The position numbers and the translations under genes were made by a program. From NCBI RefSeq assembly GCF_030063135.1, contig NZ_JASISO010000030.1:1-64000 (forward strand): a stretch of 64,000 nt of DNA, in the 5' to 3' direction. This document shows positions 8,510 through 16,502 of the stretch, piece by piece. This stretch comes from Streptomyces sp. G-G2 (GTDB taxonomy: Bacteria; Actinomycetota; Actinomycetes; Streptomycetales; Streptomycetaceae). Under the pieces are notes generated by a model, which saw nothing but the letters and a program-made list of their open reading frames with translations, had not been told where the DNA came from and searched no databases. Position 1 is the first letter of the stretch, and each line of letters begins with the position of its first letter.

Positions 8510-9025
8510 GTGCGGGTGGGGGCGAATACCGGGAAACTGTGGAGAAAGGGCGGCCCTGTGCCGCGCGAGCCGTCGTCCGTCATGGACGGGGGCGCGGCCG
8601 ACACGCTGTGGATCATCCGCAGCGTGCGCCGGGCGGATCTCAAGGCCGTCGGCGAAGTGCGGCGTTCCTTGAGGGAGTTGTTACGGCACCGCTGTCGGGC
8701 CGATACCGCCGACGTGGCGGAACTGCTCGCCACCGAACTCGTCACCAACGCGCTCGTCCACACCGAGCAGGGGGCCGAGCTGTCCGCCAGCCTCACCGCC
8801 ACCCGGCTCCGTGTGGAAGTGCGGGACTACACCGGCCGCCACCCCAGGCCGTACGTACCGACCGCCGACGACGGTACGCACGGGCGGGGACTGGTGCTGG
8901 TGCAGTCCCTCGCCGACGCCTGGGGGGTGAACGCCCTCGACGCGCTGGGCGGCGTCACGGGCAAGATCGTCTGGTTCGAACTCCACGAGGCGTTCGACGC
9001 GGTGCGCGGTGCGGGAGCGGTCTGA
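8510..9025 (+). CDS. ATP-binding HATPase_c protein (anti-sigma-factor/SpoIIAB-like kinase)
   Basis: A 171-residue protein with the GHKL ATPase elements: an N-box LLATELVTNALVHTEQG in the middle and a G-box DDGTHGRGLVLVQSLAD towards the end. No sensor or phospho-acceptor domain is present. This is the short RsbW/SpoIIAB-like type of which Streptomyces has dozens, generally regulating sigma factors. GTG at 8510 has GGGAGGGA at a good distance; GTG 8558 and ATG 8582 are alternatives giving a shorter tail. No partner anti-anti-sigma gene lies next to it. Confidence 0.82.
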   Translation: MRVGANTGKLWRKGGPVPREPSSVMDGGAADTLWIIRSVRRADLKAVGEVRRSLRELLRHRCRADTADVAELLATELVTNALVHTEQGAELSASLTATRLRVEVRDYTGRHPRPYVPTADDGTHGRGLVLVQSLADAWGVNALDALGGVTGKIVWFELHEAFDAVRGAGAV

Positions 9026-9067
9026 GGGCTGCGCGCCCTGACCGGCCCCCGCCGCCACGGCGGCCGG

Positions 9068-10153
9068 TCAGCCGAACTGCTGCTCCAGGTCCTTCAGTTT
9101 GCGCTCCAGTGAGTCGAGCCGGGGGATGGTCTGGGTGTCGTCCTCGGCGGTGAGGTCCACCGTCCGGGACACCGGCTCGGCCGGGTCGGACCCGGACACG
9201 GCCTGGAGCGAGGGCCGACGCCGCAGCGGCAGCCTGCCCGCCTCGGATATGGCCGGATCCGCGCCGAGCGCGGGCGCGGCGCCCGAGGCGGCGCCGGAAG
9301 CGGCGGGGATCTCCCGCTCCGCGATGTCCGCCTCGTCCATCCGGCGGCCCCGCGACCGGCCGAAGGCCCGGCTCTGACGGCCCAGAGCCTTGATGCGGGC
9401 CCGGTCCAGCCGGTTCTGGCCCCGGCGGCGATGGCGGTCCTGGGCCTTCTCGCGCTTGTCCTCGCGCACCTCGTCGACGGCCTCGTCGAGGGTCCGTACG
9501 CCCTCCAGCAGCATCAGCGACCACGCGCCGAAGGTCTCCCGGGGTGCTCGCAGCCAGCGCACGATCCGGATCTGCGGCAACGGCCTCGGTACGAGGCCCT
9601 GTTCGCGCAGCGCCGCCCGGCGGGTCTGCTTGAGGGCCCGGTCGAAGAGGACCGCCGCGGAGAGCGACATCCCGGAGAAGAACTGCGGGGCGCCGTCGTG
9701 GCCGAACCCCCGTGGCGCGTGGACCCAGTTGAACCAGGCCGCGGCGCCCGCGAACAGCCACACCAGTATCCGGGAGCCCAGGGCCGCGTCGCCGTGACTG
9801 GCCTCGCGGACGGCGAGCACCGAACAGAACATCGCGGCCCCGTCGAGGCCGAACGGCACCAAGTACTCCCAGCCTCCGGAGAGGTTGAGGTTCTGCCGGC
9901 CGAAGCCGACCAGCCCGTGGAAGGAGAGCGCCGCCGCGACGGCGGCGCAGCAGAAGAGCAGGACGTACGAGGCGGTTCCGTAGACGGCCTCCTTGCGGCG
10001 GCGGCGGTCCTCGCTGCGTTCCCAGCTGTCCTCGGACGCGGCCTTCTCGCCCTCGCGCTTGCTCTTGGCCAGCACCGCCACTGCCGCAAGTACGCCCAGG
10101 ATCAGCAGGCTGCCGGGCAGCAGCCAGTCCAGCGATATGTCGGTCAGTCTCAT
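9068..10153 (-). CDS. DUF2637 membrane protein
   Basis: A 361-residue protein with an N-terminal membrane helix (LLPGSLLILGVLAAVAVL), a charged stretch, then three more helices (about 60-80, 95-115, 125-145) containing PFGLDGAAMFCSVLAVREA, typical of DUF2637. The C-terminal 150 residues are hydrophilic, Arg-rich and end in a short predicted coiled coil (SLERKLKDLEQQF). The ATG at 10153 is preferred over 10195 because it starts at the first helix's flank. Related DUF2637/Spd proteins are linked to conjugative spread in actinomycete elements, but no transfer genes are nearby and its role here is unknown. Confidence 0.8.
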   Translation of the reverse strand: MRLTDISLDWLLPGSLLILGVLAAVAVLAKSKREGEKAASEDSWERSEDRRRRKEAVYGTASYVLLFCCAAVAAALSFHGLVGFGRQNLNLSGGWEYLVPFGLDGAAMFCSVLAVREASHGDAALGSRILVWLFAGAAAWFNWVHAPRGFGHDGAPQFFSGMSLSAAVLFDRALKQTRRAALREQGLVPRPLPQIRIVRWLRAPRETFGAWSLMLLEGVRTLDEAVDEVREDKREKAQDRHRRRGQNRLDRARIKALGRQSRAFGRSRGRRMDEADIAEREIPAASGAASGAAPALGADPAISEAGRLPLRRRPSLQAVSGSDPAEPVSRTVDLTAEDDTQTIPRLDSLERKLKDLEQQFG

Positions 10154-10343
10154 GCGGTGTCCCTTGCCTCGCGTATGCGGCTTTCCGGGCGCCATAGTGG
10201 CGGATCACGCAAGGGCCGCACGCGGGTTTCGGGGCAAGTGGACGCCTTTGGGGGGCGCGGCCCGCCGGATAGGGCGTTGTGGGTCGAACTACCGCTCGTT
10301 CAGGCTTGATTGAGTTCGATTAAACCCACCCGAACGGGTGAGT

Positions 10344-11183
10344 TCACGCGGCGGCGGGCTCCGTCAGCCGGGTGACGCGGTCGGCGTCGCAGGTCCGGGG
10401 GCAGGTGGTGCACGTGTCCTGCGGGCGGACCGTGTAGAAGAGGCAGCAGCCCGCCCGGTCCCGGGTGGGCAGTTCCTCCCCGGCCGGGCCGGTGAGCGTA
10501 CGGAACCCGCTGCCCCCGGTGTACGGGGCGGTCGAGCCCGGCAGCAGCAGGTCCAGCTCGGCCCTCGTGCGGGCCTCCTCGCCGAGCAACTGCCCGACGT
10601 ACCAGAGGCTTTCGACGATCTCGTCCGTGACCATGCCCCACAGGGCGCGCCGGCCGCGCCGCATCCGGGGGGCGAAGCCCTCCAGCACCGGGGTGAGGTG
10701 CCCGGCCACCGCGGCCCGCACCTCCGCGCGCAGCGCGTCCTCGTCGGGGACGACGCGGGCCCCGGGGAGCGCGGCGGCCGGATCGCCCGGCAGGCACGCG
10801 AACTCCGCGACGCGCACGCTCATCCGGCCCGCGGTCCGGTGGAAGGCCACCTGGTCCGCGGGCAGGTGGGGCACGCGGCGCTCCAGCAGCCACGGGACGG
10901 TGACCAGCAGGCAGGCGGGCCACGCGTAGCGGTGCAGGCCGAAGCCGGCGACCACGTCCGGCCGGGCCTGCCGGCCGTGGTCCCGCATGACCTGGGAGTG
11001 GTCCCACGCGAGGTAGGCGTCCAGGGCCGCACCGCCCAGCGCCAGCTCGTCCGCGCCGACCCACCCCGCACCGCTGGGGGAGGGGTCGTGCGCGCCGCGA
11101 ACCGTGACCCGCAGTCCGGGGAAGGCCTCGGCGAGGCGGGCGTAGACGTCCGCCACGGGGGACTGGGCTGCCATGACGGCCAT
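10344..11183 (-). CDS. FhuF-type (2Fe-2S) ferric-siderophore reductase
   Basis: About 279 residues. The C-terminus carries CCLFYTVRPQDTCTTCPRTC: the C-C-x10-C-x2-C arrangement that binds the unusual [2Fe-2S] cluster in FhuF-family reductases, which release iron from imported siderophores in the cytoplasm. Upstream, 28-46 bases before the start, is an iron box, supporting this function. ATG at 11183 is the choice; GTG 11192 and ATG 11174 are possible. No siderophore transporter is next to it. Confidence 0.85.
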   Translation of the reverse strand: MAVMAAQSPVADVYARLAEAFPGLRVTVRGAHDPSPSGAGWVGADELALGGAALDAYLAWDHSQVMRDHGRQARPDVVAGFGLHRYAWPACLLVTVPWLLERRVPHLPADQVAFHRTAGRMSVRVAEFACLPGDPAAALPGARVVPDEDALRAEVRAAVAGHLTPVLEGFAPRMRRGRRALWGMVTDEIVESLWYVGQLLGEEARTRAELDLLLPGSTAPYTGGSGFRTLTGPAGEELPTRDRAGCCLFYTVRPQDTCTTCPRTCDADRVTRLTEPAAA

Positions 11184-11210
11184 GGGGACCACCGAATCGC
11201 ACGATCGTTA

Positions 11211-11229
11211 ACAGGTTAGCCTTACCTTA
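11211..11229 (-). promoter_or_regulatory. Iron box (DmdR1/IdeR-type operator)
   Basis: ACAGGTTAGCCTTACCTTA matches the 19-bp actinobacterial iron-box consensus (TTAGGTTAGGCTCACCTAA) at 14 of 19 positions, including both half-site cores. It lies between the divergent FhuF-type and GntR genes, close to the reductase start, so iron-replete DmdR1 would repress the reductase; an effect on the GntR gene is also possible. Confidence 0.75.
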
Positions 11230-11313
11230 CCCGATCAAGGGTGATCCATAACGTCCGGGCCGCTGCCCCGTCCCCTATTCTCGGACGAAAGCCGAGACCG
11301 GAGGGGGTACCGA

Positions 11314-11976
11314 GTGCAGGACCGAGCGCGGGACGCGGCCCACCTCCCGGTGCCCGGGCAGACCCGGGGAGTGCTGCGCCATTCGGTGCGCGGGCAGGTC
11401 CTCGACGCGCTGCGCGCGGCGCTGATCGACGGAGACCTCGTCCCCGGGGAGATCTACTCCGGGCCCGCGCTCGGGGAGCGCTTCGGGGTGTCGGCGACGC
11501 CGGTGCGCGAGGCGATGCAGCAGCTGGCGATGGAGGGGGCCGTGGAGTGCCTCCCGAACCGGGGCTTCCGCGTGCTCGTACGGACCCCCGGGGAGCTGGC
11601 GGAGCTGGCCGAGGTGCGCGCGCTGCTGGAGGTTCCGGTGATGCTGGGGCTGGCCCGTACGGTCGCCCCCGGGGCCTGGACCGCTCTGCGGCCCGCGGCG
11701 GAGGCGACCGTGGCGGCGGCGGAGGCGGGTGACCTGCCGGGGTACGCGGAGGCGGACCGGGCCTTCCACCGGGCGGTGCTGGGCCTGGCGGGCAACGGCC
11801 AGCTGACCCGGGTGGCGGACGAGGCGCACCGGCGGGCGCAGGGGGCCCGTGGTCGGCGGGCGGTCCTGCGGACCGACGCGGGCCAGCACGTCGCCCTGCT
11901 GGACGCCCTGATCGCATCGGAGACGGCCACCGCCGAAGCCCTGATCCGCGCCCACTTCGCCTGGCCGCCGCACTGA
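11314..11976 (+). CDS. GntR-family transcriptional regulator, FCD subfamily
   Basis: A 220-residue repressor-type protein. The winged helix lies at about 25-90 (VRGQVLDALRAALIDGDLVP, then FGVSATPVREAMQQLAMEGAV), the classical GntR recognition helix. The helical FCD ligand domain (about 95-210) has the usual E-VRALLE, DRAFHRAVLGLAGN and H-HVALLDALI segments with metal-site histidines. Start GTG at 11314. Effector unknown; neither neighbour is an obvious metabolic target. Confidence 0.87.
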   Translation: MQDRARDAAHLPVPGQTRGVLRHSVRGQVLDALRAALIDGDLVPGEIYSGPALGERFGVSATPVREAMQQLAMEGAVECLPNRGFRVLVRTPGELAELAEVRALLEVPVMLGLARTVAPGAWTALRPAAEATVAAAEAGDLPGYAEADRAFHRAVLGLAGNGQLTRVADEAHRRAQGARGRRAVLRTDAGQHVALLDALIASETATAEALIRAHFAWPPH

Positions 11977-12072
11977 CCCTGCCCCCGCCGACCGGCCTCA
12001 TCGGCGGGTGCGGCGCGGGTCCGGGCGGGGCCCTGTGGTGCGGCGCGGGGGTGCGTCCCGGTGCCCGGTCGG

Positions 12073-12115
12073 CCTCCGGCGGGCCCTCAAACGCCGGGCG
12101 GGCTGGAGGTGCCGG
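12073..12115. repeat. Dispersed intergenic GC-rich element (copy B)
   Basis: cctccggcgggccctcaaac followed by gccgggcgggctggaggtgccgg, the same element as at 2146-2188 and 42384-42425. It sits between the convergent GntR and TPR-like genes. Confidence 0.75.
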
Positions 12116-12127
12116 GCGGGGGGTCGG

Positions 12128-12895
12128 TCAGGCCGCCGGGGTGAGGTGGGCGGCCAGCCAGGTGGGGATGCCGCCCAGGAGGCGGAACAGGCGCAGGGCC
12201 TCCGCCCGCAGCCGCGCGGCCTCCGGCTCCGGCTCGGCCTCCGCCAGCGCGGCCAGCGCCGGCGCCGTACCCACCAGGAACCCCAGCTCCTCCCGGATCC
12301 GCAGCGACTCCGCGAACCCGTGCCGCGCCTCCGCCAGTTCCCCGTCCCGCAGCGCCAGCCCGGCCAGGTGGCGCCAGGTGAAGGACAGCAGCAGGGTGTC
12401 CCCGTGCGCCGTGGCCCCGGCGTGGGCGCGCCGGTACGCGGGCTTCGCCGCCTGCGGGGAGTCGGACAGGTGCTCCGCCACCAGCCCCCGCCGGAAGTCC
12501 AGCAGCGGCCGCGTCGGCGACCCCGGCGCGAGCAGGGCCGCGGCCCGGCCCAGCGCGGAACGCGCCTCGTCGGCCCGGTCACGTACCCCCAGCACGGTGG
12601 CGGCGTAGGCCAGCTGACCGCGCTCGCAGGCCGCGGCTCCCCGCTCGTCGTCGTCCCGGGCCACCGCCTCGGCGGTCCGCAGCGCGTCCTCCGCCTCGGC
12701 CCAGCCCTGCCCGGTGAACAGGCAGCGCTCGACCAGCAGCGCGGTCCGCTGCACCGCGGGTCCGGCGCCCGCGTGCGGTTCCAGCAGCGCCGCCGCATCC
12801 GTCCAGCAGCCCCGCGAGCGAAGCCGCCATATCGCCCGCTGGAGGGGGTCGTCCCCTCCGGTCATTCCGGCACCCGACATGGCGGTGTCCGCCAC
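12128..12895 (-). CDS. TPR-like helical repeat protein, function unknown
   Basis: About 255 residues made almost entirely of Ala/Leu/Arg-rich helices in pairs, with TPR-like spacing (for example ALLVERCLFTGQGWAEAEDA and LAGLALRDGELAEARHGFAE). This resembles the helical-repeat part of Streptomyces LuxR/LAL regulators, but without an ATPase or HTH domain. The GTG at 12895 is favoured by GGGGAGGG just upstream; the frame is open to 13000. It could be a scaffold protein or a relic of a longer regulator. Confidence 0.6.
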   Translation of the reverse strand: MADTAMSGAGMTGGDDPLQRAIWRLRSRGCWTDAAALLEPHAGAGPAVQRTALLVERCLFTGQGWAEAEDALRTAEAVARDDDERGAAACERGQLAYAATVLGVRDRADEARSALGRAAALLAPGSPTRPLLDFRRGLVAEHLSDSPQAAKPAYRRAHAGATAHGDTLLLSFTWRHLAGLALRDGELAEARHGFAESLRIREELGFLVGTAPALAALAEAEPEPEAARLRAEALRLFRLLGGIPTWLAAHLTPAA

Positions 12896-13062
12896 ATTGC
12901 CCTCCCCAAAGCAACCAAAGCGGCGCGCCGCCCACGCCCTGGGGCGACATGAGAGCACGGATGCACATGATCGGCCAAGGGGTCGGGTGAACCTTTTCAC
13001 AAAGTCCGGACACCTCGTCAGTGACCCGCGAGTACCGCCCCGGCCCCCGGCCGGCCCGCTGA

Positions 13063-14739
13063 TCAGCTCATCCGCAGCGCCAGGAAGAAGTCCAGCTTGT
13101 CCTCCAGGCGAGAAAGATCGCGCGCCGTCAGCTGCTCGATCCGCCCGACGCGGTAGCGCAGCGTGTTGACGTGCAGGTGCAGCCGGGTCGCGCAGCGGGT
13201 CCAGGACCCGTCGCAGTCCAGGAAGGCCTCCAGGGTCGGGATCAGCTCCGCCCGGTGGCGCCGGTCGTAGTCCCGCAGGGGGTCGAGCAGCCGCGCGGTG
13301 AAGGCACGGCGCACGTCGTCCGGGACGAACGGCAGCAGCAGGACGTGCGAGGCCAGCTCGTGGTGACCGGCGGCGCAGACCCGGCCCGGCCGGGCGGCGG
13401 CGACCCGGCGGGCGTGCCGGGCCTCCTCCAGCGCCCCGCGCAGCCCCTCGGCGGAGTGCACCGCCGCGCTGACGCCCAGGGTGAGCCGCCCGTCGTCGGC
13501 CAGACCGGCCGCCAGGGGTTCCCGTACGGCCGCGAGGAGCTCGTCGGCGTGCAGGGCGGTGTCGGGGCCCTTGTCCTCCCCCGCCTCCCCGGAGAGGGCG
13601 GGCAGCGGTACGAGCGCGATCGCCTCGTCGCCCGCGTGCGCCACGGCGATCCGGTCCGAGGGCTCGGGACCCGACACGGACGGGTCGACCAGGATCTCCT
13701 CCAGCAGCGACTGGGCCACCGGGCCGCCGGGGATGTCCCCGCCGTCCCAGTCCACCCGCGCCACCACGACCTGCCAGTGCGGGGCGCCGCCCAGCCCGGG
13801 CAGCAGCACCGGGGCCGCGACCCGCAGCCTGGCGGCGATCTCCGCGGGCGCCGCACCCGTCTGGACCAGCTCCAGCACCTCCTGGGCCAGTCTGCGCCGG
13901 ACCGAACGGGCGGCGTCGCGCCGCTCCCGCTCGACCGCGATCAGCTGGGTGACGCCCTGGAGCAGGTCGAGCCGCTCGGCGGGCCAGTCGCCCGCGTCCG
14001 CCTCGACGGCCAGCAGCCAGTCCGACAGCACGCTCTCGCGCACGTCACGGGAGGCGGGGCCGGGGCCGCGCCCGTGTCCCCTGATCGGGAACAGCGAGTA
14101 GGTAATACCCTGGATGGAGATCCGATGCGGGCCCCTGCGGCCGGTCCGGACCGCCGCCAGGTGCTCGCTGGCCAGCGCCGCACAGATGCCGGGCGCCAGT
14201 GGTTCACCGGCCCCGGCGATCTGCCTGCCCGTGGGGGACAGCACCCAGGCGCGCAGATCGAGGTCCGTGGTGAGCAGATCGAGCACCACATCAGGTCCAC
14301 CCCCCGCGGGGCCCGAGGTCATCAGGCGGCGGTGGCGGTCCACGACGGCCGCCAGGTCCCCGGCGCGCTCGCCCGAGACCTGCCGGACGACGTACTCGGT
14401 GATCGTGGCGAATGCAATGTCTTCGTTCACGGCGAACAAGGGCAGTCGGTTGCGCCGACAGGCTGATACCAGATCGTCCGGGATGTCTCCCAGCTCGGCC
14501 TCGCCCGCCGCCAGCCCGGCGACCCCCGCGCTCGCGAGGATTCGTACGAACGGCTCGGAGTCGTCCGAATTTCGCCTCCAGGCCAGGCCGGTGAGGACCA
14601 GCTCGCCACCGGACAGGTATCGGCTGGGATCCCTCAAGTCCGTTGTCATGACGCCGCGGACGGTACGGTCCAGCTCCTCCTGGCCGCCCAGCAGCCGCAG
14701 CCCCAGCGCCTCGGTTTCCAGCAGTGCGCGAAGCCGCAT
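13063..14739 (-). CDS. PucR-family transcriptional regulator of purine catabolism
   Basis: About 558 residues. The N-terminal PucR domain (1-120) begins MRLRALLETEALGLRLLGG and contains TTDLRDPSRYLSGGELVLTG. A central GGDEF-like region is followed by the C-terminal PucR helix-turn-helix (WTRCATRLHLHVNTLRYRVG). It is divergent from the xanthine dehydrogenase operon with 250 bases between them, the arrangement seen for PucR activators of purine-degradation genes. It likely senses a purine intermediate and acts on the intergenic promoter; that is inference from family and context. Confidence 0.88.
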   Translation of the reverse strand: MRLRALLETEALGLRLLGGQEELDRTVRGVMTTDLRDPSRYLSGGELVLTGLAWRRNSDDSEPFVRILASAGVAGLAAGEAELGDIPDDLVSACRRNRLPLFAVNEDIAFATITEYVVRQVSGERAGDLAAVVDRHRRLMTSGPAGGGPDVVLDLLTTDLDLRAWVLSPTGRQIAGAGEPLAPGICAALASEHLAAVRTGRRGPHRISIQGITYSLFPIRGHGRGPGPASRDVRESVLSDWLLAVEADAGDWPAERLDLLQGVTQLIAVERERRDAARSVRRRLAQEVLELVQTGAAPAEIAARLRVAAPVLLPGLGGAPHWQVVVARVDWDGGDIPGGPVAQSLLEEILVDPSVSGPEPSDRIAVAHAGDEAIALVPLPALSGEAGEDKGPDTALHADELLAAVREPLAAGLADDGRLTLGVSAAVHSAEGLRGALEEARHARRVAAARPGRVCAAGHHELASHVLLLPFVPDDVRRAFTARLLDPLRDYDRRHRAELIPTLEAFLDCDGSWTRCATRLHLHVNTLRYRVGRIEQLTARDLSRLEDKLDFFLALRMS

Positions 14740-14992
14740 GATGTCGCCGCCGATCTGTCTCGATGTTGCCGTTGGAAATCGGGCAGGTCCGTGCATCCTG
14801 CCTTTCATACGAATCTACAAGACGAGGGAGGCCGTCAGCCAACTCCTTCATGGTTTCGGTGACTGCACTGGGGGGACGCGCGGCTTGTGTACTGACTGCA
14901 CACCGCATTAACAGCACGTGAACGACCAGTCGAGGGCCTTTGGGCCTCCTGGCTTGAAGTGAACGACCCGATTAAGAAGAAGAGAGCCGCAC

Positions 14993-15889
14993 ATGGACTT
15001 CCTTCGCCCCGCCAGCTGGGAGGAGGCGCTCGCCGCTAAGGCCGAGTTCCCCACAGCTGTGCCGATTGCGGGTGGCACCGACGTCATGGTCGAGATCAAC
15101 TTCGACCACCGTCGGCCGGAGTACCTCCTGGACCTGAACCGCATCGGTCTGCTGCGGGAGTGGGAGGTCGGCGAGGATGTTGTCCGGCTCGGCGCTTCCG
15201 TCCCGTACACGCAGATCATGGAAAACCTCCGCACGGAGCTGCCCGGTCTCGCGCTCGCCTCGCACACGGTCGCGTCGCCGCAGATCCGTAACCGCGGCGG
15301 CGTCGGCGGCAACCTCGGCTGCGCCTCGCCCGCCGGTGACTCGCACCCCGCGCTCCTCGCGGCGGGCGCCCAGGTCGAGGTGGAGTCCGTACGCGGCTCC
15401 CGCCTCATCCCGATCGACGAGTTCTACACCGGCGTCAAGCGCAACGCGCTGGCCGCGGACGAGCTGATCAAGAGCGTCCACATCGACAAGGCGGACGGCC
15501 CCCAGCAGTACTCCAAGGTCGGCTCCCGCAACGCGATGGTCATCGCGGTGTGCGCGTTCGGTCTGGCGCTGCACCCCGAGACCCGCACGGTCCGCACCGG
15601 TATCGGTTCGGCCGCGCCGACCCCCATCCGGGCGAAGGCCGCCGAGGAGTTCTTGAACGCCGCGCTCGAAGAGGGCGGCTTCTGGGAGTCCGGCAAGGTC
15701 ATCACCCCGTCGATCGCCAAGCAGTTCGGTGACCTCGCCTCCGGCGCGGCCAACCCGATCGACGACGTCCGCGGCACGGCGAAGTACCGCCGTCACGCGG
15801 TCGGCATCATGGCTCGCCGCCAGCTCGTCTGGACGTGGGAGCAGTACCGCGGTTCGAACAACGGCCGCTCGCTCGAAGGAGCTGCGTAA
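14993..15889 (+). CDS. Xanthine dehydrogenase family, FAD-binding (medium) subunit
   Basis: A 298-residue FAD_binding_5 protein. VPIAGGTDVMVEINF is the flavin pyrophosphate loop, and QIRNRGGVGGNLG plus SPAGDSHPALLA are the second FAD signature. The C-terminal CO-dehydrogenase flavoprotein domain spans about 180-290. It relays electrons from the 2Fe-2S subunit to NAD+ or another acceptor. It is the first gene of a tight operon (2-base gaps to the next two genes), preceded by AAGAAGAGAG as ribosome-binding site. Confidence 0.92.
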   Translation: MDFLRPASWEEALAAKAEFPTAVPIAGGTDVMVEINFDHRRPEYLLDLNRIGLLREWEVGEDVVRLGASVPYTQIMENLRTELPGLALASHTVASPQIRNRGGVGGNLGCASPAGDSHPALLAAGAQVEVESVRGSRLIPIDEFYTGVKRNALAADELIKSVHIDKADGPQQYSKVGSRNAMVIAVCAFGLALHPETRTVRTGIGSAAPTPIRAKAAEEFLNAALEEGGFWESGKVITPSIAKQFGDLASGAANPIDDVRGTAKYRRHAVGIMARRQLVWTWEQYRGSNNGRSLEGAA

Positions 15890-15891
15890 TC

Positions 15892-16500
15892 ATGCGCGTC
15901 AATTTCACGGTCAACGGCCGTCAGCAGGAAGCCGACGACGTGTGGGAGGGCGAGTCCCTCCTCTACGTCCTGCGCGAGCGCATGGGTCTGCCGGGTTCGA
16001 AGAACGCCTGCGAGCAGGGTGAGTGCGGTTCCTGCACCGTCCGTCTCGACGGCGTGCCGGTCTGTTCCTGTCTGGTCGCGGCCGGTCAGGTCGAGGGCCG
16101 CGACGTCGTGACCGTCGAGGGCCTGGCGGAGTTCGCCAAGCAGCGCGAGGAGCACGGCCACGGCGGTGCCTGCGGCACCGGCGGCGGCTGCGGCGGCAAG
16201 GGCGGCGTCACCCTGGACGCGGCCAAGCAGTGGCAGGCCAAGCCGGGCGACTCGCAGACCGGCGAGGGCGTCGAGCTCTCCAACATCCAGCAGGCGTTCA
16301 TCGACGCGGGCGCCGTGCAGTGCGGTTTCTGCACCCCCGGTCTGCTGGTCCAGGCCGACGCGCTGCTGGAGGAGAACTCCTCCCCGTCCGACCAGGACAT
16401 CCGTGAGGCCCTGTCCGGCAACCTCTGCCGCTGCACGGGCTACGAGAAGATCCTCGACGCGGTCCGCCTCGCGGCCGCCCGTCAGGGAGAGGCGGTCTGA
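15892..16500 (+). CDS. Xanthine dehydrogenase family, 2Fe-2S subunit with Gly/Cys insertion
   Basis: A 202-residue small subunit. The plant-type ferredoxin cluster is held by C40, C45, C48 and C60; the second 2Fe-2S domain by C144, C147, C179 and C181. Between the two domains (about residues 87-105) is a Gly/His-rich insertion, HGHGGACGTGGGCGGKGG, with two additional cysteines (C94, C100) not part of the usual eight. The subunit passes electrons from the molybdenum centre to FAD. The insertion may be just a linker or might bind metal. Confidence 0.92.
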   Translation: MRVNFTVNGRQQEADDVWEGESLLYVLRERMGLPGSKNACEQGECGSCTVRLDGVPVCSCLVAAGQVEGRDVVTVEGLAEFAKQREEHGHGGACGTGGGCGGKGGVTLDAAKQWQAKPGDSQTGEGVELSNIQQAFIDAGAVQCGFCTPGLLVQADALLEENSSPSDQDIREALSGNLCRCTGYEKILDAVRLAAARQGEAV

Positions 16501-16502
16501 CC

